Positions 1 to 44,904 are shown, counted from the stretch's first letter. The stretch: 64,000 nucleotides of DNA from Berghia stephanieae (GCA_034508935.3 CM067455.1:10254693-10318692), one strand, 5' to 3'. Program-made: numbers and translations. The notes: generated by a model from the letters alone, not told the origin.

Positions 1-412
1 GGAAGAAAATTGGATAGTGAAAAGATTCTATATGTGCAATATAAAAGAACTTCAGGAAAAAAGTAAGACAAAGGGGAGTGGTCCAAGTAGGGAACAGATG
101 TAGATTCCAAGAGCACGCCATCAATGTACTTAGTTTGAGATCACCTAAATGTCCTACCCAAGTACCAGCACAAGATCCCACTGAGAGCTACACACTCTAA
201 AGCTTACATTTACAGAAAAAAAATATCATCTCCCAAAACAATAACTATGCATTTGACTGTTTCCCTCCCAGCCAAGCACCAAGGCCAATGTAAAACCAAG
301 AAATCTCATTCAAAGACAAAGACAGAAAGCATGTTGGAAAACAGATATAGGGGGATAGAAGACATAGAAAGTGCCACCCCGCCCACTTTGGGAGGCCAAA
401 AACCCCACCCAG
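1..412 (-). repeat. R1 repeat copy (cut by window edge)
   Basis: R1 is an interspersed repeat of about 500-530 bases. It starts TGGGTGGGGTTCCTGGCCTC, contains GGAATGAGATTACTTGGTTT and GGAGATGATATTTTTTTC, and ends TTTACTGGCGCTGATATGAC, GCGCCGTAAAACCC and an AAAC-rich tail. It has no coding capacity and is probably a SINE-like retroposon. This copy is reversed. Confidence 0.8.
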
Positions 413-507
413 CTGGTGAGGATCCTTAGCAAGGAGGGATAGTTAATTATACAATAATTTTCTTCTCAGAGATGGTATTTCTGTCTTGTAAATTATCACT
501 GTTATTT

Positions 508-680
508 ACTTAATGACAGCCTCAAAACTCTGGCCCAGGACCATGATCAATGGAAACAATTACAACATGGATGGAAAGAGCAGCTATACTCATCGACTAT
601 GACTGAATCACACAATTCTCAGCAAGCGTCATTCGGACTGTGAGGACTACTACTGCTACCACTACTATACTTAATGAGTC
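508..680 (+). mobile_element. Possible LINE 3' end with ACT tail
   Basis: One frame reads SLKTLAQDHDQWKQLQHGW and on to a TGA, followed by GACTACTACTGCTACC. The pattern (AQDxDxW, stop, trinucleotide tail) resembles non-LTR ends elsewhere in the window. Too short to be sure. Confidence 0.35.
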
Positions 681-1169
681 ATTCATTTTGAACATATTGT
701 AATTTGTAAACAATTGAGTGTTTGTATCTTTCACAGTGGGGTCTTTTGTAGTAAAACCAAAAACTAACCGTTAACAGTTGTCTCTGTCTGGGAAAACATG
801 CTTCATGTCTCGTCCTAAGTGTTAAATGTTGTTGTTGGCTAGGGATCCTTTGTAACCCACGGTGCTGTACAGCACATTATTTATTTGCGTAAAAAACCCT
901 GAATATTTGCACACCAAGAGATTAACAAGTTGAATAACAAAGTTTGATATAAAACTCTTTATATTCTTTATTGGCTATTAAAATCTCAATTCCATTTTGT
1001 TTTCTTTTGCAATACCTCAAGACAAGTCTTCCAATGATCAACAATTATTTAAGTTACCACGTTAAATTTAATATCATCATATAAAAATATATAATCGAAA
1101 GGTTGTTCGAGGCAATCAATATCAACATCATCAACAACAAAATCAGATCTCAGATTCAAATCAATTGTA

Positions 1170-1505
1170 ATTCCTTTGGTTTTTAAGGGTTTTACGGCGA
1201 TTGCAACACATTTAGGTCATATCAGCGCCAGTAAAAAGGAAGAAAATTGGATAGTGAAAAGATTTTAGATGTACGATTAAAAGGACTTGAGGAAAAAGTA
1301 AGACAAATGGGAGTGGTTCAAATAGGGAACAGATGTAAATTCCAAGAGCACACTATCAATGTACTTGGTTTGAGATCACCAAAATGTCTCACCCAGACAC
1401 CAGCACAAGATCCCACTAAGAGGAATACACTCAAATGCTTACATTATACATTCAAAATAATAAAGAAATCAAAACATAACAGAGAGATGATTTACAAGAC
1501 CTGTT
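1170..1505 (-). repeat. R1 repeat fragment
   Basis: Reversed 3' two-thirds of R1, from the GCGCCGTAAAACC end to the ACAATTTAAG-like middle. Confidence 0.75.
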
Positions 1506-2749
1506 TTGGGAACCTAAAACGTCCATTTTTATCTGTTTTCGTATATTAAATTGAAGTTTATTTCTTCGAGCTTCGAGCAACAACATTTATATACATTATT
1601 TTATGAAAGCACAACTTGCAACCCTTGAGCATAATATAGACAAGGATTTTTTTTAAATATAAATTAAGTTCAAAGACAGGGTGACAGAAAATATCGTGTT
1701 TATCTTCAAACCTGTAGAATTTATTATGATGCATATAAACGGTCTCATATACCAGAATTTATTTTCAATAGGAGAAGTAACGAATTGTACAAATTGGTGT
1801 CATAAAATAAATAAATATTGACAAATTTCTGTCCAAATATTGTTTTGCTTTATTTTATTTTTTTAATCGAGTTTTTAGTAATGCTTAACAGGCAAGTAAC
1901 AACAAAATTATCAAAATCATTATAATATACAGTATGTAGTATCATAATTGAACTAGGCGTTAGACATGTCCCCAAGAGAAAAAAAAACTAAAACAATTAC
2001 AGTAAATTAACCTCTTTTTAGAATGACTATCGATTTAAACAGCCAATAAAGATTGAAGATTGCTTCGATATTTTGATATTTTTGACTCCATTGCAGCCTT
2101 ATAGCCTTATAAAGTCTAACGTCCAAGTTTTCAGTGTGCCCATAAGTAGCTAATATACAATTATTTATTTCATTCTATTTTCTCTGCCTAAATTAATCTT
2201 AACTATATTCCTTTGGAAAGTCATGTGGTTTTCAAGTGTGAAGAAACAATATAATACAACAAAGTACATCTTAAAATGTAACAATACCATTGGCCACCCA
2301 AATATCACAGAAATGAAATTATAAATATAAATAAGCTTCACATTTTACCATCTATTCTAATTTGAAAAGAAAATTTTTAAAATACAAGAAACCTGAAAAA
2401 ATAAAATTACCCAAGAAATACCACCGCCACTTACTTGACTAAGAAATTAAAATTAGATTATTGTGCATAGATTACAATTCCCTGAAAAAACAAAGATATA
2501 ATAATCATAAAATGTGATGTCGTTTGTGATGGTTGAAGAATATACAAATGAAGGCATATGGCAGTCCCCATCAGATGAAAAAGAATTAACCTTGTTTGAT
2601 AAACCTAAAATATCTACAAGGTATGAGAGCATGTCATGCATGTATGTATTTTACTAAAATATAATATTATTATACAATATAGAATAGAATATGAGAATTC
2701 AATTTTAAAAACAACATACAATGAATGACAAGATAGTTGTCACTGATTG
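1506..2749. other. AT-rich stretch, no gene seen
   Basis: Apart from a fragment related to the 33.4 kb repeat at 1500-1600 I see no coding signal or recognisable element. Confidence 0.7.
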
Positions 2750-2906
<157 letters not shown>

Positions 2907-3179
2907 AATTGCAATGTGTTGTCACTCAGCAGGGACCTACCATTGATCCATGGTTTCTATTTTGAATTTCTCTTGTTATTACTTTATGAAATTAGGGATG
3001 CCCTTTGATAAAGAATTCTTTTTTAAATGCCTCAAAATTGTTCTAATCAAGAGCGCATGTGAAAATATTTCGTGTAAATATTCTTTTCATCAAATGGTAT
3101 CACCCTTTAAATCATAGAAAAGGCTACATATCCATCTCACTTCCCCTTAATCTTTAAACAATCAATGATTTTTAAAAAT

Positions 3180-3474
3180 TGAGCTTTTGCTCAATCCACT
3201 AAAATGTGCTCAAAGCACTTTACAAGAGGTCCCTGACCAACAGCAACATTCAACATTCAGGACCAGACATGACGCCTGTTAGGCGAAATTATAATTTGTT
3301 TAGGACAGAGACAATGCTGTTAACGGCCAGGTACTCATTTTACACCTGAGTACAGTGAGAGAATGTTAGTAAAGAGCCTTTTCCAGGGACTCAACTATGC
3401 ACCAAGCAAAGCTCGAACCCAGGACCTTCCGATCTGAAAGCGAGTGTCATACCACAAGACCACATAGCCGCACA
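3180..3474 (-). mobile_element. SINE-1 copy, full length
   Basis: SINE-1 is a tRNA-derived SINE of about 300 bases. Its head is GCGGCTATGTGGTCTNGTGG with a box B (GGTTCGAGCC type). The body contains CTCACCGTACTCAGGTGT and its end is AAGCGCTTTGAGCAC...GGATATTGCGCTATATAA. This copy is reversed and has both ends. Confidence 0.85.
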
Positions 3475-3496
3475 CATATCCAGCTAGCTTCCCCTT

Positions 3497-3665
3497 AACT
3501 CTCTCCTTAAGGACGGACCATTTTCAGTATTTTCCCAAGATGGCAAGCTTACCCAGCAAAAAAAAAAAAAATGATTTTTTAAACTCAAACAATCTCTCTA
3601 CAAAACAACTTTAAAAAAAAAATAATTATCAATGTCTCGACTAGAAATATCTAATTTTTAAAAAT
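3497..3665. mobile_element. MITE-D fragment
   Basis: TTAACTCTCTCCTTAAGGAC, CATTTTCAGTATTTTCCC and AAACAATCTCTCTACAAAAC match MITE-D; the right end is lost. Confidence 0.6.
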
Positions 3666-3769
3666 AAATAAATAAAAACATTAATAAATATAATGAAATG
3701 AATCAAGGCTATTGGTAGATTAACAGTACATACAATGTTCTGGCTCAACAATCACATTAAACTTTCACC

Positions 3770-3955
3770 ATTAATGGTAGCACGTCCGACCAGTAATCAG
3801 AAGGTCTGAGGTTCGATCCCAAGTCGAGGTAGACTGATTTTTGGGATGATTTTTTTTTCTTGTATTTTTCTCTCTTACTGACACCTTTCATACACACTTG
3901 TTCAGATCTTTGCCAGAGAGTGCGTGTTGAATGTTAAATGAGACTAAACTTAAAT
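3770..3955 (+). mobile_element. SINE-4 (tRNA-like head)
   Basis: TGGTAGCACGTCCGACCAGT is followed by GGTCTGAGGTTCGATCCC, good A and B boxes, then an unrelated T-rich body. Only one copy is seen. Confidence 0.5.
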
Positions 3956-4048
3956 TTGTTTTTAATAAGTGAGAGAAAGTGAAATAGGAGTTTTGGAAAA
4001 AATGATGGCATAGCCTACTTGTCCTTATAAACTTCGAATTAAATTATC

Positions 4049-4430
4049 CATGTCAACGTGATACTAGGCTGCTAGAAGCTGTGGACTGTAAAAAGTAATA
4101 TACAAAAATGAACATAACAGCTTCAAAAAAGATCAAAATACCACACACAATACGTTTCGGGCTCAAAATCCTTCTTCAGCCAACAACAAAAAAAACAATA
4201 AAGACATAAATACATTTTTCTGTAATTTGTAATGTACTGGAAAGATTTTTCTACAGAGAGGACCTAAAAAATATCTCTTGTCGTCTATCTGGAATTTAGT
4301 AATGTATTTATGTCTTTATTGTTTTTTTGTAGTTGGCCGAAGAAGGGTTTTGAGCCCGAAATGTTCCATGTTTGGTATTTTGTTCTTTTTAAAAGCTGTT
4401 ATATTCATTTTTGTTTATTCATTAAAATAT
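4049..4430. repeat. Large inverted repeat with hammerhead-like motif
   Basis: Arms 4049-4220 and 4300-4430 are reverse complements. Each holds a GAAGAAGG...TTTTGAGCCCGAAA motif. It lies just past the RABAC1 stop codon. A single arm occurs at 55480-55625. Confidence 0.7.
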
Positions 4431-4466
4431 CCATGCATCAATAGAAGGCCCCGTGCAAGAGCTAGA

Positions 4467-20379
<15,913 letters not shown>

Positions 20380-20399
20380 GACAGTTTAGACGTGGAGAC

Positions 20400-21997
20400 A
20401 ATGTTCGATCTTCACTGTAAGAGATAAAAAAATAATGAAGTGAGTCGGTTCCTTAAAAAAATTAAAGGCCTTACATTAGATTTTTTTTAAAATGCTTTCG
20501 ACATGTTTTAACAATAGTGAGTGATAAACTGGACATATGTCACACAAATAATTTTTAATCTATTTATAGGTTTTCTAATTGAGTAGTTCCCAAAGGAGTC
20601 AACTGAAAATTAGCATGTTTGCATGTCCCCACACAGAGTAATGCATCTAAACACTTATAAATTTCCAAGAGAGATAACTCTAAAAAATTGCGTTCACAAA
20701 TCCATTGTTGACGTTTGGTGATTCATAGACGATTTTCGTGTATTTACTCTTAGTTAAGTTTCCTTGTTAAAGTCAACAAAAGAATCATATATCCAGTAGA
20801 GAAAAATATGTTTATATAACAACAGTACTTGTGAAAAAGACGTAAAATTAGGATGCTGTAAGATTATATAATGAAAATGTGATTTATTTTTTTGGTAATG
20901 AAAATTGCTGTCATTTCATTATCCCCAGACCAGACACCTGTACTGTCTGGGATAATGAAAATTCGTATCACAGCGAATGAAAATACAGTTTTTAGTTTTA
21001 GCCTAAGTAGGTACTTTGGTAAAGAAAATTCAAATTGGATTGAGCCCCTTGAAACCTAGATACATCATTTTAAAGTACTTTTCAACACGATTCTAATGAT
21101 ATCAAAATTGTGAAAGTCAGTTAAGCAGAAGAGAAGTTATCTTAGTTAAAAGGCTGAAAATGGTATTCTATTTGCCTTTGTTATTTACTGACGGACTTTG
21201 TGACCTGAAAATTGTTGCATTTCCGGTTGTAACCACCAGTTGGATTTCAAAACTGGTCTAAAATGGCCGCTAAGATTTGAGTAAGGATTTTGCTGGAACG
21301 AATTTCATGGATGCAGTATACAGCTTTGGCCTGAATTTGATTCTATAAAAAAGTTAAGATGTTAAATAAATGTGCCATCATGAAATTTGATTTACCTAGT
21401 TCTAATCTTTTAATTACCCAAAGCTAAATTATACTCTTATTTTATCCATAATCAAAAGATATACTAAATTGTCATTGACTTTAAATAAACTACACCAAAC
21501 GATAGACTAATTCCTCCTGAAGAAAATAAGACATAAATCATTAAAATCCATCCATAAACAAAAAATCTATGGACCTTTTTCTGAGACCCATCACTCAGAA
21601 GTTTAAAAAATCGGGTCACTGCCACTAGGCCATTTATCAGCTCCCTGCTGGAGGGCCAAATGGACGTTTACCAAAGTACCTAGCTAAGAGACAAAATCTT
21701 GGTTTCCCTAGTCAAAACGGGCCATTTTGGTCTCCAAAATCTTGGTCTCCTGAGACAGTTTCTTTTATTTTCTTATCTCTATTAATCAACATAATATTAA
21801 TATTAGATCTTACAACTTACTTCTATTCTTCTTCTTAAGACTACCTACTCCCTTACTCTTACACTTACACAGGATAGAATTGATTATCATCTCTTCTCTA
21901 CTTGAGCTGTCTTATTATATATTATTATATATAGGATATTTTCATCTTCGATTTTTATTGCTATATACTAACTACAAATCTTTATGATTCTGTCACA
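20400..21997. promoter_or_regulatory. Divergent intergenic region between RABAC1 and PCSK7
   Basis: This 1.6 kb separates two divergent start codons and must hold the promoters or first untranslated exons of at least PCSK7. I see no clear TATA box or CpG cluster. An AG acceptor at 21988-21998 implies a 5' intron for PCSK7. Confidence 0.4.
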
Positions 21998-22029
21998 GGT
22001 GATTGATGGGAATATGACGCACAACTACC

Positions 22030-38498
<16,469 letters not shown>

Positions 38499-38529
38499 TC
38501 TTTCTTGCCATCTCCATTATTATCTCTGC

Positions 38530-38569
<40 letters not shown>

Positions 38570-38570
38570 T

Positions 38571-39094
38571 GGATGGGGTTCCTGGCCTCACATAGTGGGC
38601 AGGGAGGTACATACTGTGTCTTCTATCCCCCTATATCTGTTTTTCAATTTGTTTTCTGTCTTTGTCTTGGAATGAGATTACTTGGTTTTGCCCTGGCCCT
38701 GGCCGAATGCTTGGCTTGGAGAGAAACAGTCAAATGCATAGTTATTGTTTTGGGAGATGATATTTTTTTCCCTGTTATGTATTATTATATGTTATTTTTA
38801 ATATATAATGTAAGCTTTTGAGTGTATTCCTCTTAGTGGGATCTTGTGCTGGGTGAGACATTTAGGTGATCTCAAACTAAGTACACTGATAGTGTGCTCT
38901 TGGAATCTACATCTGCATCCCTATTTGAACCACTCCCCTTTGTCTTACTTTTTTCCTCAAGTCCTTTTTAAAATTATATATATCTAGAATCTTTTCACTA
39001 TCCAATTTTCTTCCTTTTTACTGGCGCTGATATGACCTTAATGTGTTGCCAGCGCCATAAAACCCTTAAAAACAAACAAACAAACAAACATCAT
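38571..39094 (+). repeat. R1 copy, full length
   Basis: Complete R1 with AAAC tail. It follows an ATC microsatellite just after the PCSK7 stop codon and would lie in the 3' untranslated region. Confidence 0.85.
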
Positions 39095-39294
39095 CATAAT
39101 TATCATCATCATCATCATGATTATCATCTACACCAAATACTCTTTAATATTTTCCGATGTCTCACCCCAAATCTCAGAGGTGGGACCTTGACCTTGACAT
39201 ATCAGAGGCAGCTTCTAACACAGCTGTGACGCCTTCTTCCCAATGTCGATATCAATACAAGGAGAGAGAGTCTGATAATTAATAAAAATAAATA

Positions 39295-39582
39295 AAATTG
39301 AGCTTTTATATAGCACAATATCCATTAAACGTGCTCAAAGTGCTTTACATTGGATCCCTGGCCAACAGGGACATGATGCCTGTTAGGCGATATTACATTT
39401 TTTTTTCGGACAGACGACGCTGTTAACGACCAGGTATTCATTTTACACCTGAGTACGGTGAGAGAATGTGAGTAAAGAGCCTTTCACAAGGACTCAACTG
39501 TGTGCCGAGCGAGTGAGGCTCGAACCCAGGACCTTCCAATCCGAAAGCGAGTGTCTTACCACAAGACCACATAGCCGCACTG
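39295..39582 (-). mobile_element. SINE-1 copy, full length
   Basis: Reversed copy with tail at 39295 and head ending ATAGCCGCAC near 39580. Confidence 0.85.
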
Positions 39583-40039
39583 AAAGGGAATTTCCAACTC
39601 TTTTCCCCATTGTATTGGAACTCATAAAACTCATATTTATTTGCCACCTGCTGTGCCAATTTGCTATTATTGCATTCAATTTTCTGCATTGTTATTTTGT
39701 AATTTAAGGCTTTTAAACTGTCTTTTGTGCTCCCGTAGTGCACAGGGAGGCACTGACTGTGTCTTCTATCTTATATCTGTTTTCCAACTTGCTTTCTGTC
39801 TTTCTGTTGGAATGAGATTACTTGATTTTTCCCTGGTCCTGGCCAGATCCTTGACTGAGAGGCAAACAGTCAAGTGTATAGTGGTTGTTTTGGGAGATGA
39901 TATTTTTTTACTTGTAAATCATCTATTTGTTATGTACTGATTTATATATATGTATATATATAAAAAGCATATCCTGTAAACACTTGAGTGTATTCCTTTT
40001 AGTGGGATCCTGTTCTGGTGTTTAGTTGGGACTTTTAGG

Positions 40040-40390
40040 TGATTCTTTTTAGTGGGATGCTGTGCTGGTGTTTAGTTGGGATTTTTAGGTGATTCTTTTT
40101 AGTGGGATGCTGTGCTGGTGTTTAGTTGGGACTTTTAGGTGATTCTTTTTAATGGGATGCTGTGCTGGTGTTTAGTTGGGACTTTTAGGTGATTCTTTTT
40201 AGTGGGATGCTGTGCTGGTGTTTAGTTGGGACTTTTAGGTGATTCTTTTTAGTGGGATGCTGTGCTGGTGTTTAGTTGGGACTTTTAGGTGATTCTTTTT
40301 AGTGGGATGCTGTGCTGGTGTTTAGTTGGGACTTTTAGGTGATTCTTTTTAGTGGGATGCTGTGCTGGTGTTTAGTTGGGACTTTTAGGT
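40040..40390 (+). repeat. 50-base minisatellite within R1
   Basis: About seven nearly identical units of GATTCTTTTTAGTGGGATGC then TGTGCTGGTGTTTAGTTGGG and ACTTTTAGGT. Confidence 0.9.
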
Positions 40391-40414
40391 GATCTCAAAT
40401 TGAGAACATCGATG

Positions 40415-40735
40415 ATGTGCCCTTGGAGTCTACGATGGTGTGCCCTTGGAGTCTACGATGGTGTGCCCTTGGAGTCTACGATGGTGTGCCCTTGGAGTCT
40501 ACGATGGTGTGCCCTTGGAGTCTACGATGGTGTGCCCTTGGAGTCTACGATGGTGTGCCCTTAGAGTCTACGATGGTGTGCCCTTGGAGTCTACGATGGT
40601 GTGCCCTTGGAGTCTACGATGGTGTGCCCTTGGAGTCTACGATGGTGTGCCCTTGGAGTCTACGATGGTGTGCCCTTGGAGTCTACGATGGTGTGCCCTT
40701 GGAGTCTACGATGGTGTGCCCTTGGAGTCTACATG
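40415..40735 (+). repeat. 23-base minisatellite within R1
   Basis: About 14 nearly identical units of GTGTGCCCTTGGAGTCTACG then ATG. All frames are open, giving spurious ORFs (LESTMVCPWSLRWCA). Confidence 0.92.
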
Positions 40736-41216
40736 TATTCCGTATTTGAACCAATTTCCCTATTTCTTCCTTTTTCACGTGCACTTTCAATTGTAATATA
40801 AAATATTTTGACTATCCCATGTTCTTCCTTTTTTATTGGCGCCGAAACGGCCTTAATTAATGTGTTGCAAGCACCTTAAAACGTTGAAAAGAAACAATCA
40901 GATTTTTTTTGCTTGCCTTCGTTTTGCTAAGATATATATCCATGTCGAATTATGAATTATTTATCAAGGGTGAATTATATCTTGCATTGGGTTTCCATTA
41001 TATTGTATTATATTATAGTTTTTTTTTCAAATGTACCTTTTTTTTTTTTTGAAAAAATAATAATAACACCACACTTACTTTTGGTTCAATTTGCATAGGA
41101 TAATTTGTAATAATTTTAACCATTAATTAATCATATTGGTATAATACGAAAAACTGGGTCATTGTACTTGAAACGATTTAAGAAAGATATTATTAAGATA
41201 TTATTAATATTTTTGT

Positions 41217-41248
41217 TTTTAATATTATTATTATTATTATTATTATTA

Positions 41249-41339
<91 letters not shown>

Positions 41340-41823
41340 TATTTATTCATTTATTTATTATTATTTGGAAAGCCCACCTCCATAATGTCTACGTACAGTA
41401 CTTAATTCCTTTACTGTTTTGTTGATTTTAATCCACCATTTCAGCATTTTTACAACTGTTAGATTGGTATTGAAACTCATGTGTTGGGGGAAATAAGATT
41501 TTATACATATTATTGACAACATCAATTTATTTTTTGTAAAAGCATCTTTAAACCTGACGTTGGGATACCTGGAGGTGATGATTTGCCCCGAGGTAGAGTA
41601 TCAGCCTCCCATCTAAGGGATCTGTAACAATTACGGGAGTGTCTTAGATTTTGTTTTTTGACCAACCCAGCAGTGATAAGGTAGCTTGGTCCATATAAGA
41701 TCAGATAGAAAGAATCCTATCCAAAGAGTGGCAAGCAATTGTTAATTATAAATGCTAGAGATAATTGACAATATGAAATGAAAGGGAAACTTTAAAATAT
41801 ATTAATATAATATTTTATTAATA

Positions 41824-41896
<73 letters not shown>

Positions 41897-42075
41897 TTAT
41901 ACATATTTTATTATATTATTTTATTTTTATTACTATATAGATACAATTATATGGACCAAATACTTATATGTTTCGACAACAGTCATAATGATAGGGATAG
42001 TGTAAAGATAGCATTGTAAAGATAAGTGCTTAGCGTCTGGTGTCTCTGAGTTATAGAGCTATATAAGTTTTCAAC

Positions 42076-42168
<93 letters not shown>
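41217..42168. repeat. Three TTA microsatellites
   Basis: TTA arrays at 41217-41365, 41818-41900 and 42078-42168 with AT-rich DNA between. Confidence 0.95.
41575..41770 (+). mobile_element. SINE-2-like fragment
   Basis: It has a tRNA-like start (CCCCGAGGTAGAGTATCAGC) and the SINE-2 body motif CCTATCCAAAGAGTGGCAAG. Confidence 0.55.
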
Positions 42169-42169
<1 letters not shown>

Positions 42170-42410
42170 TGATAAATTAATGATAATTGAATTGTTCACA
42201 ACAGTCATGATGATAGTAATGCTATAAAGATGACATTGATGATAATGATATTGATAATTATTGTTATGTTCACGTGGGTTGATAACAGACACAATGATTG
42301 CGATCATGATAAATTGATGTTAATAATTTTGAGATTGATGCTAATAATGAGAACGGTTTCGTTCATATGAGTTAGCGTCTCTTGAGTAGGGCTCTATATT
42401 TAGCCTTCAG

Positions 42411-43068
42411 TTAGCAATGACTATCCCGCACAAATCTTTGGGCCTCTTTTTCGCTCACGAAGTGCCCGAATTCGCGTCAAAATATGGGACGAAGGCGTTT
42501 CGTATATGCTATTTTTTAAAAATTAATTACGACGCTGTTTATCGATGAATATGACTGAAAGTTGGCACACAGTTAGAAAAAAAGGTCATTTTAGATTATG
42601 TCAAGCGACAAAACTCGTGCGATTACCAGAAGACCGTTAAAAATAAATTTTTACTCTTTGGAGTAAAATATTTCTAAAACTACCAGGCGTGGAGGTTTTG
42701 TCGCTGACAAGGTAATACATGAACATTTCTTCTTTTTGGTTGTAAAATTTCATATGAATATGACGAGTACTTTTCCCGTATTTTACAAAACACCATCCTA
42801 ATTTGCTCTTCAAGTTTCAATCTTTTAATCCATTTATTACGCAAGATATAACCAAAGGTCGAAAAAAAATGCCGAAAAAGCGTCCCATATTTTCGCGTTT
42901 TTTTCCTCTTTGCGGGTCATCCAAATAAATGACACCTTTGAAACTGCATAACTTGTTTATTTATGAATGGATTTTCAAAATTCAAAAAGATTTTTACTCA
43001 GTGGAGATAGGGCTTTGAATTTAGACAAAAATTTTCCTCAAAAAGAGAAAAAAAACATTTTTCATAGT
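42411..43068. mobile_element. Unclassified DNA element with AGCAATGACTAT ends
   Basis: It begins AGCAATGACTATC and ends ATAGTCATTGCT, about 650 bases, with no coding region. No second copy was seen in the window. Confidence 0.5.
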
Positions 43069-43077
43069 CATTGCTAC

Positions 43078-43395
43078 TTCAGTTGATCGGGGGAAAGTCA
43101 CTCTTTCTGTGTTCTCTATCCACCTATATCATCAGTCATTCTATCTGTGTCGCTTTGTCTTTGACTTGGAGTGGATGGGATCTGCTGGCCTTCTACACAC
43201 ACACACACACACACACACATCTTGGAATCTACATATTATGTTCGCTGTTTGACAAATCTCCTTTGTCCTACTTATTTTCGTGTGCTTTAACTAGACTTTT
43301 TTTTGACGTTCATGTTTTCTGTATTTTTACTGGCCTTGAGATTACCTAAAAGTGTCGTAAACATCGCCACACCCTTAGAAACACACAAACAAACA
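43078..43395 (+). repeat. R1 fragment (diverged)
   Basis: Shares CTTTGTCTTTGACTTGGAGT, CTTGGAATCTACAT, CTCCTTTGTCCTACTT and an end like GTCGTAAACATCGCC with R1. A CA microsatellite replaces the middle. Confidence 0.6.
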
Positions 43396-43485
43396 TTTTA
43401 AAGATGTTTACCTTTTTTCATTTTTGTTTTATAACGATTCTAATGATTTTTTTTCTTATGAAAATCACCTCTGTCGATGGCCTGA

Positions 43486-44485
43486 TACGAACCAACCCCC
43501 CAAATAATATCAAAAGACAGGTTTTTGGCCACAAAAGAAAACACATCGTGAGTTGTATTCAACAGTCGTCCAACCAATGGGATCACTTGTTTCCTTGACC
43601 ACTACTAAAGACAACTCACTAGGTGGTCCACAAACCTAAAATTAAATGTCAAAATATGGGTCTTTGTGGGTTTTAGTGTCAGGCTAGAAGTTAACTCAGA
43701 GCGGAGCCATCGTTAACTTTCGAAGTTGACGTCACTCATGTCTTTGTTATTGATTTTTGCCATCCGCGTTTTATGAATAATTCTCACTTAACTGTATTTT
43801 CCAGACTATAAAGTTCATGGTTACCCCCAGTTTTATGTGTTGGTCCGTTATACGTCTGGATGGCAATGTTGTGAGCTCCTTAGCCAAGCGCATTCCAACA
43901 CACCAAACTTTGTGTAACCATGATCGTTTATAGTCAAGTTAATACAGTTTAGTGAGCATTACTCACAAGCGTGGCAAAAAAAAAAAAAAAATAATAACAA
44001 AGACCTGAGTGACGTCAACTTCGAACTACCTATAGTCTGACACAAGAACCCTCTAAGACTTATAGTTTGCGTCAGTTTTTTTTTTTCGGATTGTGCAGCG
44101 TCTGATGAGTTGTCGTTAGTAGAGCTCAAGGAAACAAGTTATTATTGATTGAACTACTGAATACAATTCCGGGTTTGTTTTTTGGTTTCTTTTGTGGCCA
44201 AAGACTTGTCATTTTTTGGTCAGTGTCAGGCTATAAAAGTTTACGATGGCTACGATCAGAGCGTGGCCATCGTAAAGTTATGGCCTGACACTGATCAAAA
44301 AATGACGTCAAAATGCCAGTCTTTTGCCACAAAAGACAACAAATCGTGAGTTGTATTCAGTAGTTCAACCAATGAAATAACTTGTTTCCATGAGCTCTAC
44401 TAACGACAACTCACAAGGCGGTGCAAAAAACAAATAATGACGTCAAACTGCCAGTCCTTTTGGATTTCAGTATCAGGCTATAACA
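43486..44485. mobile_element. Cluster of MITE-B copies with nested inverted MITE-A pair
   Basis: MITE-B carries GTGAGTTGTATTCANNAGTT, CAACCAATG and ends near GCCTGACAC / GTGTCAGGC. Copies lie at about 43490-43690, 44040-44245 (reversed) and 44275-44480. Two MITE-A copies in opposite orientation (43718-44036) are inserted between the first two. Confidence 0.65.
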
Positions 44486-44674
44486 TAACGATGGCTACGA
44501 TCAGAGTCGGACGCCTTTGTTATGCCTTTGTTGTTGCTGTCGTCATCGTCGTCGTTGTTGTTATTGTTGATGTTGTTGTTCTGTGTGTGTTTAAATTGAT
44601 TTCAAAATGGTGCCTCCCTTTTTATTTGTTTTTGTTACTCTGCTCACTTTGCTGCTGTGTCCGTAGGCATGCGT

Positions 44675-44753
44675 GTGTGTGTGTGTGTGTGTGTGTGAGG
44701 GGGGGGGGGTAAGACGGAATGGAGAGGAGAATTATGTATGCCGCTTTTGAGAG

Positions 44754-44799
<46 letters not shown>

Positions 44800-44800
44800 T
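44675..44800. repeat. GT, poly-G and GA tracts
   Basis: GT repeats, a G10 run and GA repeats in sequence. Confidence 0.95.
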
Positions 44801-44904
44801 ATTCACTAGATAGTGTATACATGTGCACTACATATCCCAATCTTAATAAATTTGTTATAATATACATGCATATGTTACTTATTATCTATTATAATTGTAT
44901 TCCT

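Larger units (their letters stand above)
39728..40895 (+). repeat. R1 copy swollen by two internal minisatellites
   Basis: The start and end match R1. The middle is expanded at two separate places: 50-base units at 40040-40390 and 23-base units at 40415-40735. Confidence 0.85.

Noticed and set aside
247-429. Small ORF at the window start
   Set aside because: Lies within a reversed R1 repeat; similar chance ORFs occur in other R1 copies (1247-1549, 34138-34443, 45497-45715).
3772-3822. Possible tRNA gene
   Set aside because: Good box B but no paired acceptor stem; treated as the head of a SINE.
40376-40796. Frames reading LESTMVCPWSLRWCALGVYD as a repeat protein
   Set aside because: Product of a 23-base minisatellite inside a non-coding repeat; all three frames are open equally.
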